Assembly (NCBI GenBank): GCA_028293685.1
Contig: JAQGOI010000206.1
Coordinates: 1 to 5,477 of the forward strand
Source: Lysobacteraceae bacterium
GTDB lineage: Bacteria > Pseudomonadota > Gammaproteobacteria > Xanthomonadales > Xanthomonadaceae
Direction of reading: 5' to 3'
Length of the DNA: 5,477 nt
This document shows, piece after piece, positions 1 to 5,477 of this stretch. How positions within the stretch are numbered: the first letter of the stretch is position 1; each line of letters starts with the position of its first letter. Position numbers and translations under genes: made by a program. The notes beneath the pieces are model-generated. The model had not been told where the DNA came from. It saw only the letters and a list, made by a program, of their open reading frames with translations, and did not search any database.

Positions 1-66
1 ATCCCGATGACGGCGGTACGCAGCCTCGCCCCCCTGCGTCTTGGCGACGGTGTGCCAGCCGCATGA
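1..66 (+). CDS. C-terminal end of an upstream gene, possibly a SAM-dependent methyltransferase (partial)
   Basis: Frame 1 is open from the left edge to a TGA at 64-66 and encodes the last 21 residues of a protein, beginning [13 protein letters not shown]. Its stop overlaps the rnhA start as ATGA (63-66), which suggests one operon with translational coupling. No catalytic motif is visible in so short a tail. In E. coli and many gammaproteobacteria a YafS-like methyltransferase gene lies next to rnhA/dnaQ, and the PMT-x-VR end would suit such a protein. The functional guess therefore rests on gene order and family memory, not on a domain seen here. That a real coding frame ends here is better supported than its product. 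Confidence 0.5.
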   Translation: MPMTAVRSLAPLRLGDGVPAA

Positions 67-551
67 CTGCGGGCGCGGACGGGGACAGCCTGAAAACGGT
101 CGAAGTGCATACCGACGGCGCGTGCCTCGGCAATCCGGGGCCCGGTGGCTGGGCGGCCTTGCTGCGCTATCGCGGCAAGGAGCGGGAATTGTCGGGCGGT
201 GAAATCCTCACCACCAACAACCGGATGGAGCTGATGGCCGCGATCGTCGCGCTGGAAACGCTCAGCGAGGCGTGCACCATCACGCTGCACACCGATTCCC
301 AGTACGTGCGCCAGGGCATCACGCTGTGGATGCCCAACTGGCTGCGGCGCAACTGGCGCACATCCGGCGGCGAAGCCGTCAAAAACCGCGACTTGTGGGA
401 ACGCCTGCATGCCGCCTGCCAGCGCCATCGCATCGACTGGCGCTGGGTCAAGGGCCATAGCGGCGACCCGGACAACGAGCGCGTCGACCAGCTTGCGCGC
501 GACGCCGCCTTGCAGTTCAAATTGTCGAGCCAAACGGGAAGCAATCGCTGA
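63..551 (+). CDS. rnhA: Ribonuclease HI
   Basis: This 162-residue protein is an RNase HI, a cytoplasmic endonuclease that cuts the RNA strand of RNA-DNA hybrids (R-loops, primer remnants, misincorporated ribonucleotides) using two metal ions. The DEDD active site is complete: D18 in [15 protein letters not shown]56 in NNRMEL, D78 in HTDSQY and D142 in NERVDQLA. The mobile H132 lies in VKGHSG. Every one of these is offset by +8 from the E. coli enzyme, because of a short extra N-terminus. The basic handle region is present at about residues 93-109 ([17 protein letters not shown]). Length is normal for the family. The ATG at 63 overlaps the previous stop and no strong ribosome binding site precedes it, so translation is probably coupled. 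The stop overlaps the dnaQ start by one base. Confidence 0.97.
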   Translation: MTAGADGDSLKTVEVHTDGACLGNPGPGGWAALLRYRGKERELSGGEILTTNNRMELMAAIVALETLSEACTITLHTDSQYVRQGITLWMPNWLRRNWRTSGGEAVKNRDLWERLHAACQRHRIDWRWVKGHSGDPDNERVDQLARDAALQFKLSSQTGSNR

Positions 552-1258
552 TGCGCCAGATCGTGCTCGATACGGAAACCACCGGGTTGTCGTGGGACCG
601 CGGCAATCGCGTCGTCGAGATCGGCTGCGTCGAACTGGTCGAACGCCGGCCGACCGGACGTACTTTCCAGCGCTATCTCAACCCAGAGCGCGAATTCGAG
701 CCCGGAGCGCAGGAGGTGACCGGACTGACCTGGGATTTCCTGGCGGACAAGCCCAAGTTCGCCGAGGTGGCGGATGAATTCCTGGCGTTCATCGATGGCG
801 CGGAGCTGGTCATCCACAACGCCGCATTCGATGTCGGCTTCATCGATTACGAGCTGTCGCGCCTGGGGCCGCACTACGGTCGCCTCCACCTGCGCTGCAG
901 AGTCGAAGACTCGCTGGCGCTGGCGCGGCAGCGCTATCCGGGTCAACGCAATTCGCTGGACGCACTCTGTCGCCGGCTGGGCGTGGATTGTTCACACCGG
1001 CAACTGCACGGGGCGCTTCTGGACGCGCAATTGCTCACCGAAGCCTACCTGGCGTTGACATCGGGCCAGAGCGAGCTTGGATTCGCCAGCGCCGCCCAGA
1101 TCGTGCAGGTCACGGTTGCGGCCATCGGTGCCGAAACCCTGGCGGCACAGCGTCCGCGCGTCGCCGTCAGCAACGAGGAAGCCGTGGCGCACGAAACGCG
1201 TCTCGAATCGCTGCGCAAGAAAGCCGCGGTCTGCGTCTGGGATTTGATCGATCTCTGA
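551..1258 (+). CDS. dnaQ: DNA polymerase III epsilon subunit (3'-5' proofreading exonuclease)
   Basis: This 235-residue protein is the proofreading subunit of the replicative DNA polymerase III core, where it removes misinserted nucleotides and binds the alpha and theta subunits. It has the DEDDh exonuclease motifs in order: ExoI DTETTG with D7 and E9, ExoII HNAAFDVGF with D94, and ExoIII HGALLDA with H153 and D158. The segment FLADKPKFAEVADEF (about 63-77) is characteristic of epsilon. Residues from about 175 to the end form the variable tail that, in E. coli, tethers epsilon to alpha. Length is close to the E. coli protein (243). The ATG at 551 shares its A with the rnhA stop (TGATG), and GGGAAG at 536-541 is a plausible ribosome binding site. 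In E. coli the same two genes are divergent; here they are tandem and coupled. Confidence 0.97.
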   Translation: MRQIVLDTETTGLSWDRGNRVVEIGCVELVERRPTGRTFQRYLNPEREFEPGAQEVTGLTWDFLADKPKFAEVADEFLAFIDGAELVIHNAAFDVGFIDYELSRLGPHYGRLHLRCRVEDSLALARQRYPGQRNSLDALCRRLGVDCSHRQLHGALLDAQLLTEAYLALTSGQSELGFASAAQIVQVTVAAIGAETLAAQRPRVAVSNEEAVAHETRLESLRKKAAVCVWDLIDL

Positions 1259-1266
1259 CGCTTTTC

Positions 1267-1337
1267 GCAGGAGCGGCTTACAGCCGCGAGCCGTTTTTCC
1301 TTTGAGCCAAAAGCTCGCGGTTATAGGCTGATCCTAC
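1267..1337. repeat. Inverted pair of REP-like elements between convergent genes
   Basis: Arms at 1267-1291 and 1313-1337 are inverted copies. Over 25 positions I count 19 Watson-Crick pairs, 3 G-T wobbles and 3 mismatches, with an uninterrupted 8-bp stretch next to the 21-base loop. Each arm also resembles the short palindromic element GGAGCGGCTT-x-AGCCGCGA that recurs between genes in Xanthomonas, Lysobacter and relatives; that similarity comes from memory. The left copy keeps its internal palindrome (GCGGCT/AGCCGC). The right copy has decayed (GGATCAGCCTATAACCGCGA on the minus strand). The element fills the gap between dnaQ and the convergent phosphatase gene and could act as a bidirectional terminator or protect 3' ends. 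Confidence 0.6.
1274..1298 (+). terminator. Candidate intrinsic terminator after dnaQ
   Basis: CGGCT at 1274-1278 pairs with AGCCG at 1289-1293, and TTTTT (1294-1298) follows at once, giving the layout of a Rho-independent terminator about 15 bp after the dnaQ stop. A competing 6-bp hairpin, GCGGCT (1273-1278) with AGCCGC (1282-1287) around a 3-base loop, uses the same left arm. The 5-bp stem beside the T-tract is short, so termination strength is uncertain. The position between convergent genes supports the role. Confidence 0.45.
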
Positions 1338-1353
1338 AAAAAGCTGTGCGACC

Positions 1354-2100
1354 TCAGTGCCGGCGCACCAGCACCACGGTCACGTTGTCCGAGCCGCCAC
1401 CATCCAGCGCGGCTGCCACCAGTCCATCGACGCATTCCTGCGCGCTGCATTCGTCGTGGGCGAGGACCTTCGAGATGTTGTGGTCGTCGACCTCTTCGGT
1501 CAGGCCGTCGCTGCACAACAACAGCTGCATCCCAGGCTGGAGTTCACCGGACAGGGTTTCGACGTTAAGGCTCTTCGGGTCGGTGACACCCAGCGCCTGC
1601 GTGACCACGTTGCGGTGGGGATGGCTGCGCGCCTGCTCGACGCTGATGGCGCCCTGGCTGATCAATTCCTGCACGTAACTGTGATCCTGCGACAGCTGCG
1701 CCAGCTTGCCGTCGCGCCACAGGTAAACGCGGCTGTCCCCGACCCATGCGACTTCGAAACGATTGCCGTTGATGCGCGCCGCCACAACCGTCGTGCCCAT
1801 CGGCAACGTGCCGTTGCGCAGGCGCGAGGCGCGGATGATCTCCTCGTCGGCAATGCGGATCGCCTGCGGCAGCGGCGTGCCCTGCCGGATCTCCCGCACG
1901 ATCGCCTCACGCGCAAGCGCACTGGCGACCTCGCCATATTCGTGTCCGCCCATGCCATCGGCCACCAGCCACAAGCCAAGATCGCTGTCGCCGTAATAGG
2001 TGTCCTCGTTGAGCTCACGCCGCAGACCGACATGGGTGAGGTGTCCGAATTCAATCATGGGGCGAGCAGGTCCGTTGGCGTCATTGGGGTTCTCTGTCAT
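1354..2100 (-). CDS. PP2C-family Ser/Thr protein phosphatase (Stp1/PrpC-like)
   Basis: This 248-residue cytoplasmic protein is a single-domain PP2C (PPM) phosphatase, a Mn/Mg-dependent enzyme that removes phosphate from Ser/Thr residues. The family motifs are all present: RRELNED (27-33, D33), VADGMGGH (46-53, D48), GTTVV (102-106), WVGDSR (119-124), SDGLTE (197-202, D198) and GGSDNVT (235-241, D238). The metal-binding aspartates are therefore intact. There is no membrane segment and no extra sensory domain. I give the ATG at 2100, but the in-frame ATG at 2058 (MIEFGHLTH, 234 residues) fits the usual beginning of this family better; neither has a clear ribosome binding site. The open frame runs further upstream, but that part is antisense to a tRNA. 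No Hanks-type kinase or FHA protein is visible nearby, so its substrate is unknown. Confidence 0.93.
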   Translation of the reverse strand: MTENPNDANGPARPMIEFGHLTHVGLRRELNEDTYYGDSDLGLWLVADGMGGHEYGEVASALAREAIVREIRQGTPLPQAIRIADEEIIRASRLRNGTLPMGTTVVAARINGNRFEVAWVGDSRVYLWRDGKLAQLSQDHSYVQELISQGAISVEQARSHPHRNVVTQALGVTDPKSLNVETLSGELQPGMQLLLCSDGLTEEVDDHNISKVLAHDECSAQECVDGLVAAALDGGGSDNVTVVLVRRH

Positions 2101-2183
2101 GCGAACGTAATCTTGGTGCCCAAGCGGCCGCGCGGCAAATGCGCAGACCCGCGACAGGCGGTCGACGCGACTTCCAGTTGGCC

Positions 2184-2213
2184 TTGTGCGCCTGGGGCGG
2201 TGCCCCGTATCAT
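2184..2213 (+). promoter_or_regulatory. Probable sigma70-type promoter of the tRNA-Ser gene
   Basis: TTGTGC at 2184-2189 and TATCAT at 2208-2213 are separated by 18 bases. The -10 box matches the consensus at five of six positions; the -35 box matches only in TTG. Transcription would start near 2220, giving a leader of about 33 bases before the mature tRNA. The bases after the -10 box (CTGCGGCCC) are GC-rich, as in stringently controlled stable-RNA promoters. The spacer contains the small palindrome GGGGC-GGT-GCCCC (2194-2206). Confidence 0.5.
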
Positions 2214-2252
2214 CTGCGGCCCTTCCCGGACCACTGGAAGGCGCAGCACACC

Positions 2253-2342
<90 letters not shown>

Positions 2343-2410
2343 TTGGTTGCAGGCGCCCGCCTCGTGGCCTGACGCCGTCGAATCCCCTGCCGCTTGCTGG
2401 ACGGTGTCCA

Positions 2411-2809
2411 ATGTCCGAACTCCTCGTTCCCGTATCGTTCGGCGAACTGCTGGACAAGATCGCCATCCTGCAGATCAAATCCGAGCGCATGACCGATGCG
2501 GCCAAGCTGGCCAACGTGCGCAACGAATTGTCCGCGCTGGAGACCATCTGGATGGCTCATCCAGCCGCCGGCGGCGACATTGTCGAACTGCGCGCGCAAC
2601 TCAAGGCCGTCAACGAGCGCCTGTGGGTCATCGAGGACGACATCCGCGCGATGGAGAAGGGGCAGCAGTTCGACGACGCCTTCGTGCAACTGGCGCGCAG
2701 CGTCTATTTCGAGAACGACGCCCGCGCCCGCATCAAGAAGGACATCAACCTTGCGCTTGGTTCGACGTTCGTTGAAGAGAAGTCGTACCAGGACTACGCC
2801 AGTCGCTGA
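2411..2809 (+). CDS. DUF6165 family protein of unknown function
   Basis: This 132-residue protein matches the conserved pattern I recall for DUF6165: PVSFGELLDKIAIL (7-20) followed by IKSERM (22-27) and a helical stretch LANVRNELSALETIW (33-47). The rest looks largely alpha-helical and charged (VELRAQLKAVNERLW, then ENDARARIKKDIN), compatible with a small coiled-coil or helical-bundle protein. There is no signal peptide, membrane segment or catalytic motif, so a cytoplasmic location is inferred. The start is the ATG at 2411, because the longer open frame runs back into the tRNA; GGACGG (2399-2404) is a weak ribosome binding site. It lies 68 bp after the tRNA and converges on the glycosyltransferase gene with only 9 bp between stops. 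Family members tend to occur among lipopolysaccharide or polysaccharide genes, as here. No biochemical role is known to me. Confidence 0.9.
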   Translation: MSELLVPVSFGELLDKIAILQIKSERMTDAAKLANVRNELSALETIWMAHPAAGGDIVELRAQLKAVNERLWVIEDDIRAMEKGQQFDDAFVQLARSVYFENDARARIKKDINLALGSTFVEEKSYQDYASR

Positions 2810-2821
2810 CGGCGACCGTCA
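2807..2821. other. Perfect stem-loop built from the two convergent stop codons
   Basis: TGACGG (2807-2812) and CCGTCA (2816-2821) form a perfect 6-bp stem around a 3-base CGA loop. The stem's outer bases are the stop codons of the plus-strand DUF6165 gene and the minus-strand glycosyltransferase gene. No T-tract follows on either strand, so it is not a canonical intrinsic terminator, but the hairpin would be present in both transcripts. It may be coincidental, since converging TGA stops pair automatically and only the inner 3 bp are extra. Confidence 0.35.
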
Positions 2822-3916
2822 CGCAGGCAGCCCGCGACCCAGCGAGCCGTCCTGGCGGTCCGATACGAAGCGCTCGAACGCGGCGATCGCGTCTTCAACC
2901 GTGACCAGGTCCATCACCCCGGCGCGTTCGATTTTGGTTCCCCATTGCAACTCGGCCGCGGGCTTCCCCATGAACCTGCGCGCGGCGGCGTCGTACCGGT
3001 CCACGCAATAGCGCCGGTCGGAATAAGGGCCGCTGCGCGCTGGGTTGGTTGCGGCATGCAGGCCAAGCACCTTGGTACCCATCGCGTTGCCGATATGGGT
3101 CGGCCCGGAATCAGGTGTGAGCAGCAGATCGGCGCGTTCAAGCAGTGCGGGCAGCTGCTTGAGAGTGTCCTTGCCAACCAGGTCGAGCGCGCTCGAGGAC
3201 ATGGCCGCCTGGATGGCGTGGGTGGTATCGCGCTCGAGCTGGCTGCGTCCACCGCAGAGCACGACCCGCCATCCACGCGACGATGCATGGTCGGCCACCG
3301 CGGCGTAGCGCTCGGCACTCCAGTTGCGCGTGGCATGGCTGGAGCAGGGCGAGATCGCCAGCGTGGGCACATGATCGGCGGGCCACTGCTGCGCGGACCA
3401 CTCGCGTGCTGCATCGGGAACCGGCAGCTCCCATTCGACCCGCGTCTGCCGCAGGCCCAGGGGCTCGCAGAAGCTGCCGATCGCATCGAGTACGTGCATC
3501 CCGGGGCGATCGGCAATGCGTTCGTTGACGAACAGGCCGTGCAGGTCCTTGGATCGCTCAGCGTCGTAACCGATCCGCCGTTGCGCGCCGATGCAGGCCG
3601 ACAGCAGGTTTGCGCGCGCCGCGACCTGCATGTGCAGCAGCGCATCGAAGCGCTGGCCAGCCAGCTGGCGGCGCAGTTCGAGCATGCCCGACAGGCCGCT
3701 GCGCTTGTCATAGGCAACAAACCGCACACCGTCCAGCCCCTCGAGCAGGCGATGTTCGGCCGTGCCGATCACCCACGTCAGTCGTACCTGCGGCCACGCG
3801 CGCCGCAACGTGCGCACCAAAGGTGCGACGTGCGTGACATCACCAAGCGCGGACAGCCGCAACAGGCAGATGGACGCGGGTACGCGGGCGTCATTGGCGC
3901 GGGCAGGATGGCTCAC
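2819..3916 (-). CDS. Glycosyltransferase family 9 protein (lipopolysaccharide heptosyltransferase-like)
   Basis: This 365-residue protein has the two Rossmann-type halves of GT-B family 9 enzymes (WaaC/WaaF/WaaQ), which add sugars to the lipopolysaccharide core at the cytoplasmic face of the inner membrane. The N-terminal part contains LLRLSALGDVTHVAPLVRTL (18-37) with the acidic D26 expected near the acceptor site. An HMQVAARANLL segment (95-105) follows. The C-terminal donor-binding half has ISPCSSHATRNW (188-199), VVLCGG (218-223) and TPDSGPTHIGNAMGT (267-281), then NPARSGPY. The frame is open far upstream, into kdkA antisense, but the GTG at 3916 is the only sensible start just before the conserved region; it lacks a strong ribosome binding site. 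Donor sugar and acceptor cannot be read from sequence. It is divergent from kdkA and convergent with the DUF6165 gene. Confidence 0.9.
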   Translation of the reverse strand: MSHPARANDARVPASICLLRLSALGDVTHVAPLVRTLRRAWPQVRLTWVIGTAEHRLLEGLDGVRFVAYDKRSGLSGMLELRRQLAGQRFDALLHMQVAARANLLSACIGAQRRIGYDAERSKDLHGLFVNERIADRPGMHVLDAIGSFCEPLGLRQTRVEWELPVPDAAREWSAQQWPADHVPTLAISPCSSHATRNWSAERYAAVADHASSRGWRVVLCGGRSQLERDTTHAIQAAMSSSALDLVGKDTLKQLPALLERADLLLTPDSGPTHIGNAMGTKVLGLHAATNPARSGPYSDRRYCVDRYDAAARRFMGKPAAELQWGTKIERAGVMDLVTVEDAIAAFERFVSDRQDGSLGRGLPA

Positions 3917-3937
3917 TGGGCTTGCTAGACTCGATGG

Positions 3938-4711
3938 ATGGTCGCATTCGACGCCAACGAAAGCCTGACGCCATTCCAGTATGGACGCGATGGACGTGGC
4001 GACGGTGGTGTCGAGATGGGGGCGATTCTGTTCGACGCCCAGCATGCACGGCAAGTCGAGGCGGAGTGGTTCTGGCCGGCCTTCTGGGGCGAACACGCCC
4101 GGCCGGTCTCGGCTGGAGGCCGCGGCGGTGCATGGTTCATCGATGCTCCGATTGGCCCGATGGTGCTGCGCCATTACCTGCGTGGTGGCTGGGCTGCGCA
4201 CCTCAGTCGCGATGCCTATGTCTGGCGTGGCGCCAATCGCGTGCGCAGTTTCGAGGAATTCCGCCTGACCCGGAAGCTGCATGACATGGGTCTGCCGGTG
4301 CCTCGGCCGCTGGCTGCGTGCTACCGGCGCCAAGGGCGGATGTATCGTGCCGCCATCCTGGTCACACGCCTGGATGGAGTGCACTCGTTCGGCGAGCGAG
4401 CGCTGGTCGCCGGCTCCGACGCGCCATGGGAAGAAACCGGGCGCCTGATCGCGCGCTTTCATCGCGCCGGGCTCGACCACGTCGATCTCAATGCGCACAA
4501 CATCCTGTTCGACGCGACAGGGCAGGGCTGGCTGATCGACATGGATCGCTGTCGAATGAGGATCCCGGAAACGCCATGGCGCGAAAGCAACCTGGCGCGG
4601 CTGCAGCGGTCGCTGCGCAAGCTGTATGGCGATGGTCAAGCCGACGCGTTGCAGACGAACTTCGCCCGCCTGCGCGGTGCGTATGATTCCACCTGGCAAC
4701 GAGGGTACTGA
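3938..4711 (+). CDS. kdkA: 3-deoxy-D-manno-octulosonic acid (Kdo) kinase
   Basis: This 257-residue protein is a KdkA/WaaP-type kinase that, in the known family, uses ATP to phosphorylate the 4-OH of the Kdo residue on lipid IVA in the cytoplasm during lipopolysaccharide inner-core assembly. Recognisable segments are AGGRGGAWF (59-67, glycine-rich nucleotide loop), VLRHYLRGG (76-84, R78 in place of the usual ATP-anchoring lysine region), SFEEFRL (104-110), GLPVPRPLA (118-126), the catalytic loop [11 protein letters not shown] (181-191, D183, N188) and the metal-binding WLIDMDRCR (198-206, D201). Length is near the family norm. The first 30 residues carry a Gly/Asp-rich stretch that looks like a small insertion. 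The ATG at 3938 has no good ribosome binding site, and TAGACT at 3926-3931 could be a -10 box giving a very short leader. The stop overlaps the next gene by one base. Confidence 0.93.
   Translation: MVAFDANESLTPFQYGRDGRGDGGVEMGAILFDAQHARQVEAEWFWPAFWGEHARPVSAGGRGGAWFIDAPIGPMVLRHYLRGGWAAHLSRDAYVWRGANRVRSFEEFRLTRKLHDMGLPVPRPLAACYRRQGRMYRAAILVTRLDGVHSFGERALVAGSDAPWEETGRLIARFHRAGLDHVDLNAHNILFDATGQGWLIDMDRCRMRIPETPWRESNLARLQRSLRKLYGDGQADALQTNFARLRGAYDSTWQRGY
4701..4705 (+). promoter_or_regulatory. Ribosome binding site inside the kdkA end
   Basis: GAGGG lies 5 bases before the ATG at 4711 and within the last codons of kdkA. It supports that start for the metallo-hydrolase, and with the one-base TGATG overlap it points to coupled translation of the two genes. 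Confidence 0.55.
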
Positions 4712-5466
4712 TGAGCTGGGATCTGCGTTTCCATGGTGTCGGCAATTCCAGTGCCGTCGAACTCGGATCGGCGATGGCGACCATCGAACGCGACGGCCTG
4801 CCGTGGCTGACGATCGACTGCGGCAGCGAAGGATTGACGGCCTATCTGGCGCACTACGACGCGTACCCGCAGGCGATCTTCCTCACCCACGCGCACCTGG
4901 ATCACATCGGCGGATTCGAGCGTCTGTTCGGAGCCGGTTACTTTGCCGCTCCACGTCGGGACGACACGCGCTTGTACATTCCGGCTCCGCTGGTGCCGCT
5001 TCTGCAGCAGCGTGTTGCCAGTTATCCCAACGTCGTCGCCGAAGGCGGCGCGAATTTCTGGGATGCGTTCCGATTGATTCCGGTGGGCGAGGCTTTCTGG
5101 CACGACGGCGTGCGGCTGGAAACTTTTCCGGTCAGCCATCACTGGCCGGACACCGCCTTTGGCCTGCGTTTGCGCGGCAGCCTGGCATGGACGGGCGATA
5201 CGCGACCTATTCCCGAGGAGCTGGCCAAGTTCGCCGGTGCTGGTGAGCGCATCGCCCATGACTGCGCCTTGCAAGGCAATCCGTCGCACAGCGGCATCGA
5301 TGACCTTGAGCGGGAATATCCAGTCGAGCTGTTGTCGCGCTGCGTGCTGTACCACTACGGGCATGCCGACGCCGACGCGCTCGCATTACGCGGCTATCAT
5401 GTCGCGCAACCGGGCGAGTGCTTGCCTTTACCCGATCCCAAGCCGCTTACCCTGCAATCGACGTGA
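4711..5466 (+). CDS. Metallo-beta-lactamase-fold metal-dependent hydrolase
   Basis: This 251-residue cytoplasmic protein (no signal peptide or membrane segment) belongs to the metallo-beta-lactamase superfamily, with a two-metal site. The hallmark THAHLDHIGG lies at 59-68 (H60, H62, D64, H65). Later ligand candidates are H143/H144 in PVSHHWPD, D163 in TGDTRP and H215 in YHYGH. HSG at 193-195 recalls the RNase Z/YhfI-like branch. The N-terminus (RFHGVGNSSA, 6-15) is the usual first strand and loop of that branch. I see no exosite arm typical of tRNase Z, so tRNA processing should not be assumed. It is coupled to kdkA by a TGATG overlap, which hints at a shared operon but does not establish a role in lipopolysaccharide metabolism. 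The substrate is unknown. Confidence 0.93.
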   Translation: MSWDLRFHGVGNSSAVELGSAMATIERDGLPWLTIDCGSEGLTAYLAHYDAYPQAIFLTHAHLDHIGGFERLFGAGYFAAPRRDDTRLYIPAPLVPLLQQRVASYPNVVAEGGANFWDAFRLIPVGEAFWHDGVRLETFPVSHHWPDTAFGLRLRGSLAWTGDTRPIPEELAKFAGAGERIAHDCALQGNPSHSGIDDLEREYPVELLSRCVLYHYGHADADALALRGYHVAQPGECLPLPDPKPLTLQST

Positions 5467-5477
5467 CCGTGCTAGCC
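5463..5477 (+). CDS. Possible start of a further gene (partial)
   Basis: A GTG at 5463 overlaps the hydrolase stop as GTGA and opens a frame (M-T-V-L-A) to the window edge. The 4-base overlap is a common operon junction and continues the overlapping style of the preceding pair. Only five codons are visible and no ribosome binding site is evident, so it may equally be non-coding sequence or the end of a minus-strand gene. Confidence 0.2.

Noticed and set aside
1259..1353. Possible small RNA or short coding gene between dnaQ and the phosphatase
   Set aside because: The interval is explained by the REP-like inverted pair and terminator. No start codon with a ribosome binding site and no promoter stand out.
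2945..3928. Long plus-strand open frame (327 codons) opposite the glycosyltransferase
   Set aside because: It lacks recognisable motifs, and the minus strand carries full family 9 hallmarks. Long antisense frames are expected in GC-rich genes.
3917..4699. Extension of the glycosyltransferase frame through the antisense of kdkA
   Set aside because: Nothing conserved precedes the LLRLSALGD region, and the extension would overlap the whole kinase gene.
4636..5364. Minus-strand open frame (242 codons) opposite the metallo-hydrolase
   Set aside because: The plus strand encodes an intact HxHxDH hydrolase. The antisense frame shows no family features.

Overview
This is a GC-rich window that reads as a chromosomal core region of a gammaproteobacterium, most likely of the order Lysobacterales (Xanthomonadales). 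The reasons are the tandem rnhA-dnaQ pair, a DUF6165 gene beside a family 9 glycosyltransferase and a Kdo kinase (kdkA), the protein sequences themselves, and an intergenic repeat resembling the GGAGCGGCTT-x-AGCCGCGA type common in xanthomonad-like genomes. The genus cannot be fixed from the sequence alone.

Layout. Positions 1-66 hold the last 21 codons of an upstream gene, which overlaps rnhA (RNase HI). rnhA in turn overlaps dnaQ (DNA polymerase III proofreading subunit) by one base, so this is a tightly coupled replication/repair operon. An intergenic stretch of about 95 bp follows, carrying an imperfect inverted pair of REP-like elements and a stem followed by a T-tract. It separates dnaQ from a convergent PP2C-type Ser/Thr phosphatase gene on the minus strand. 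The gap upstream of the phosphatase gene carries a probable promoter for a tRNA-Ser(CGA) gene. Then come a DUF6165 gene on the plus strand, a convergent glycosyltransferase family 9 gene on the minus strand, and, divergent from it across only about 21 bp, kdkA. kdkA overlaps a metallo-beta-lactamase-fold hydrolase gene by one base. A further gene may begin at the extreme right edge.

How the genes fit together. rnhA and dnaQ serve genome replication and RNA/DNA hybrid removal. kdkA and the family 9 glycosyltransferase belong to lipopolysaccharide inner-core assembly on the cytoplasmic face of the inner membrane. DUF6165, and less certainly the metallo-hydrolase, are functionally unassigned neighbours of that pathway. 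The phosphatase has no visible partner kinase here.

No mobile element, CRISPR array, prophage or clearly new multi-gene system is visible. The most interesting unexplained part is the DUF6165 / glycosyltransferase / kdkA / metallo-hydrolase neighbourhood, together with compact stem-loops at both convergent gene junctions.
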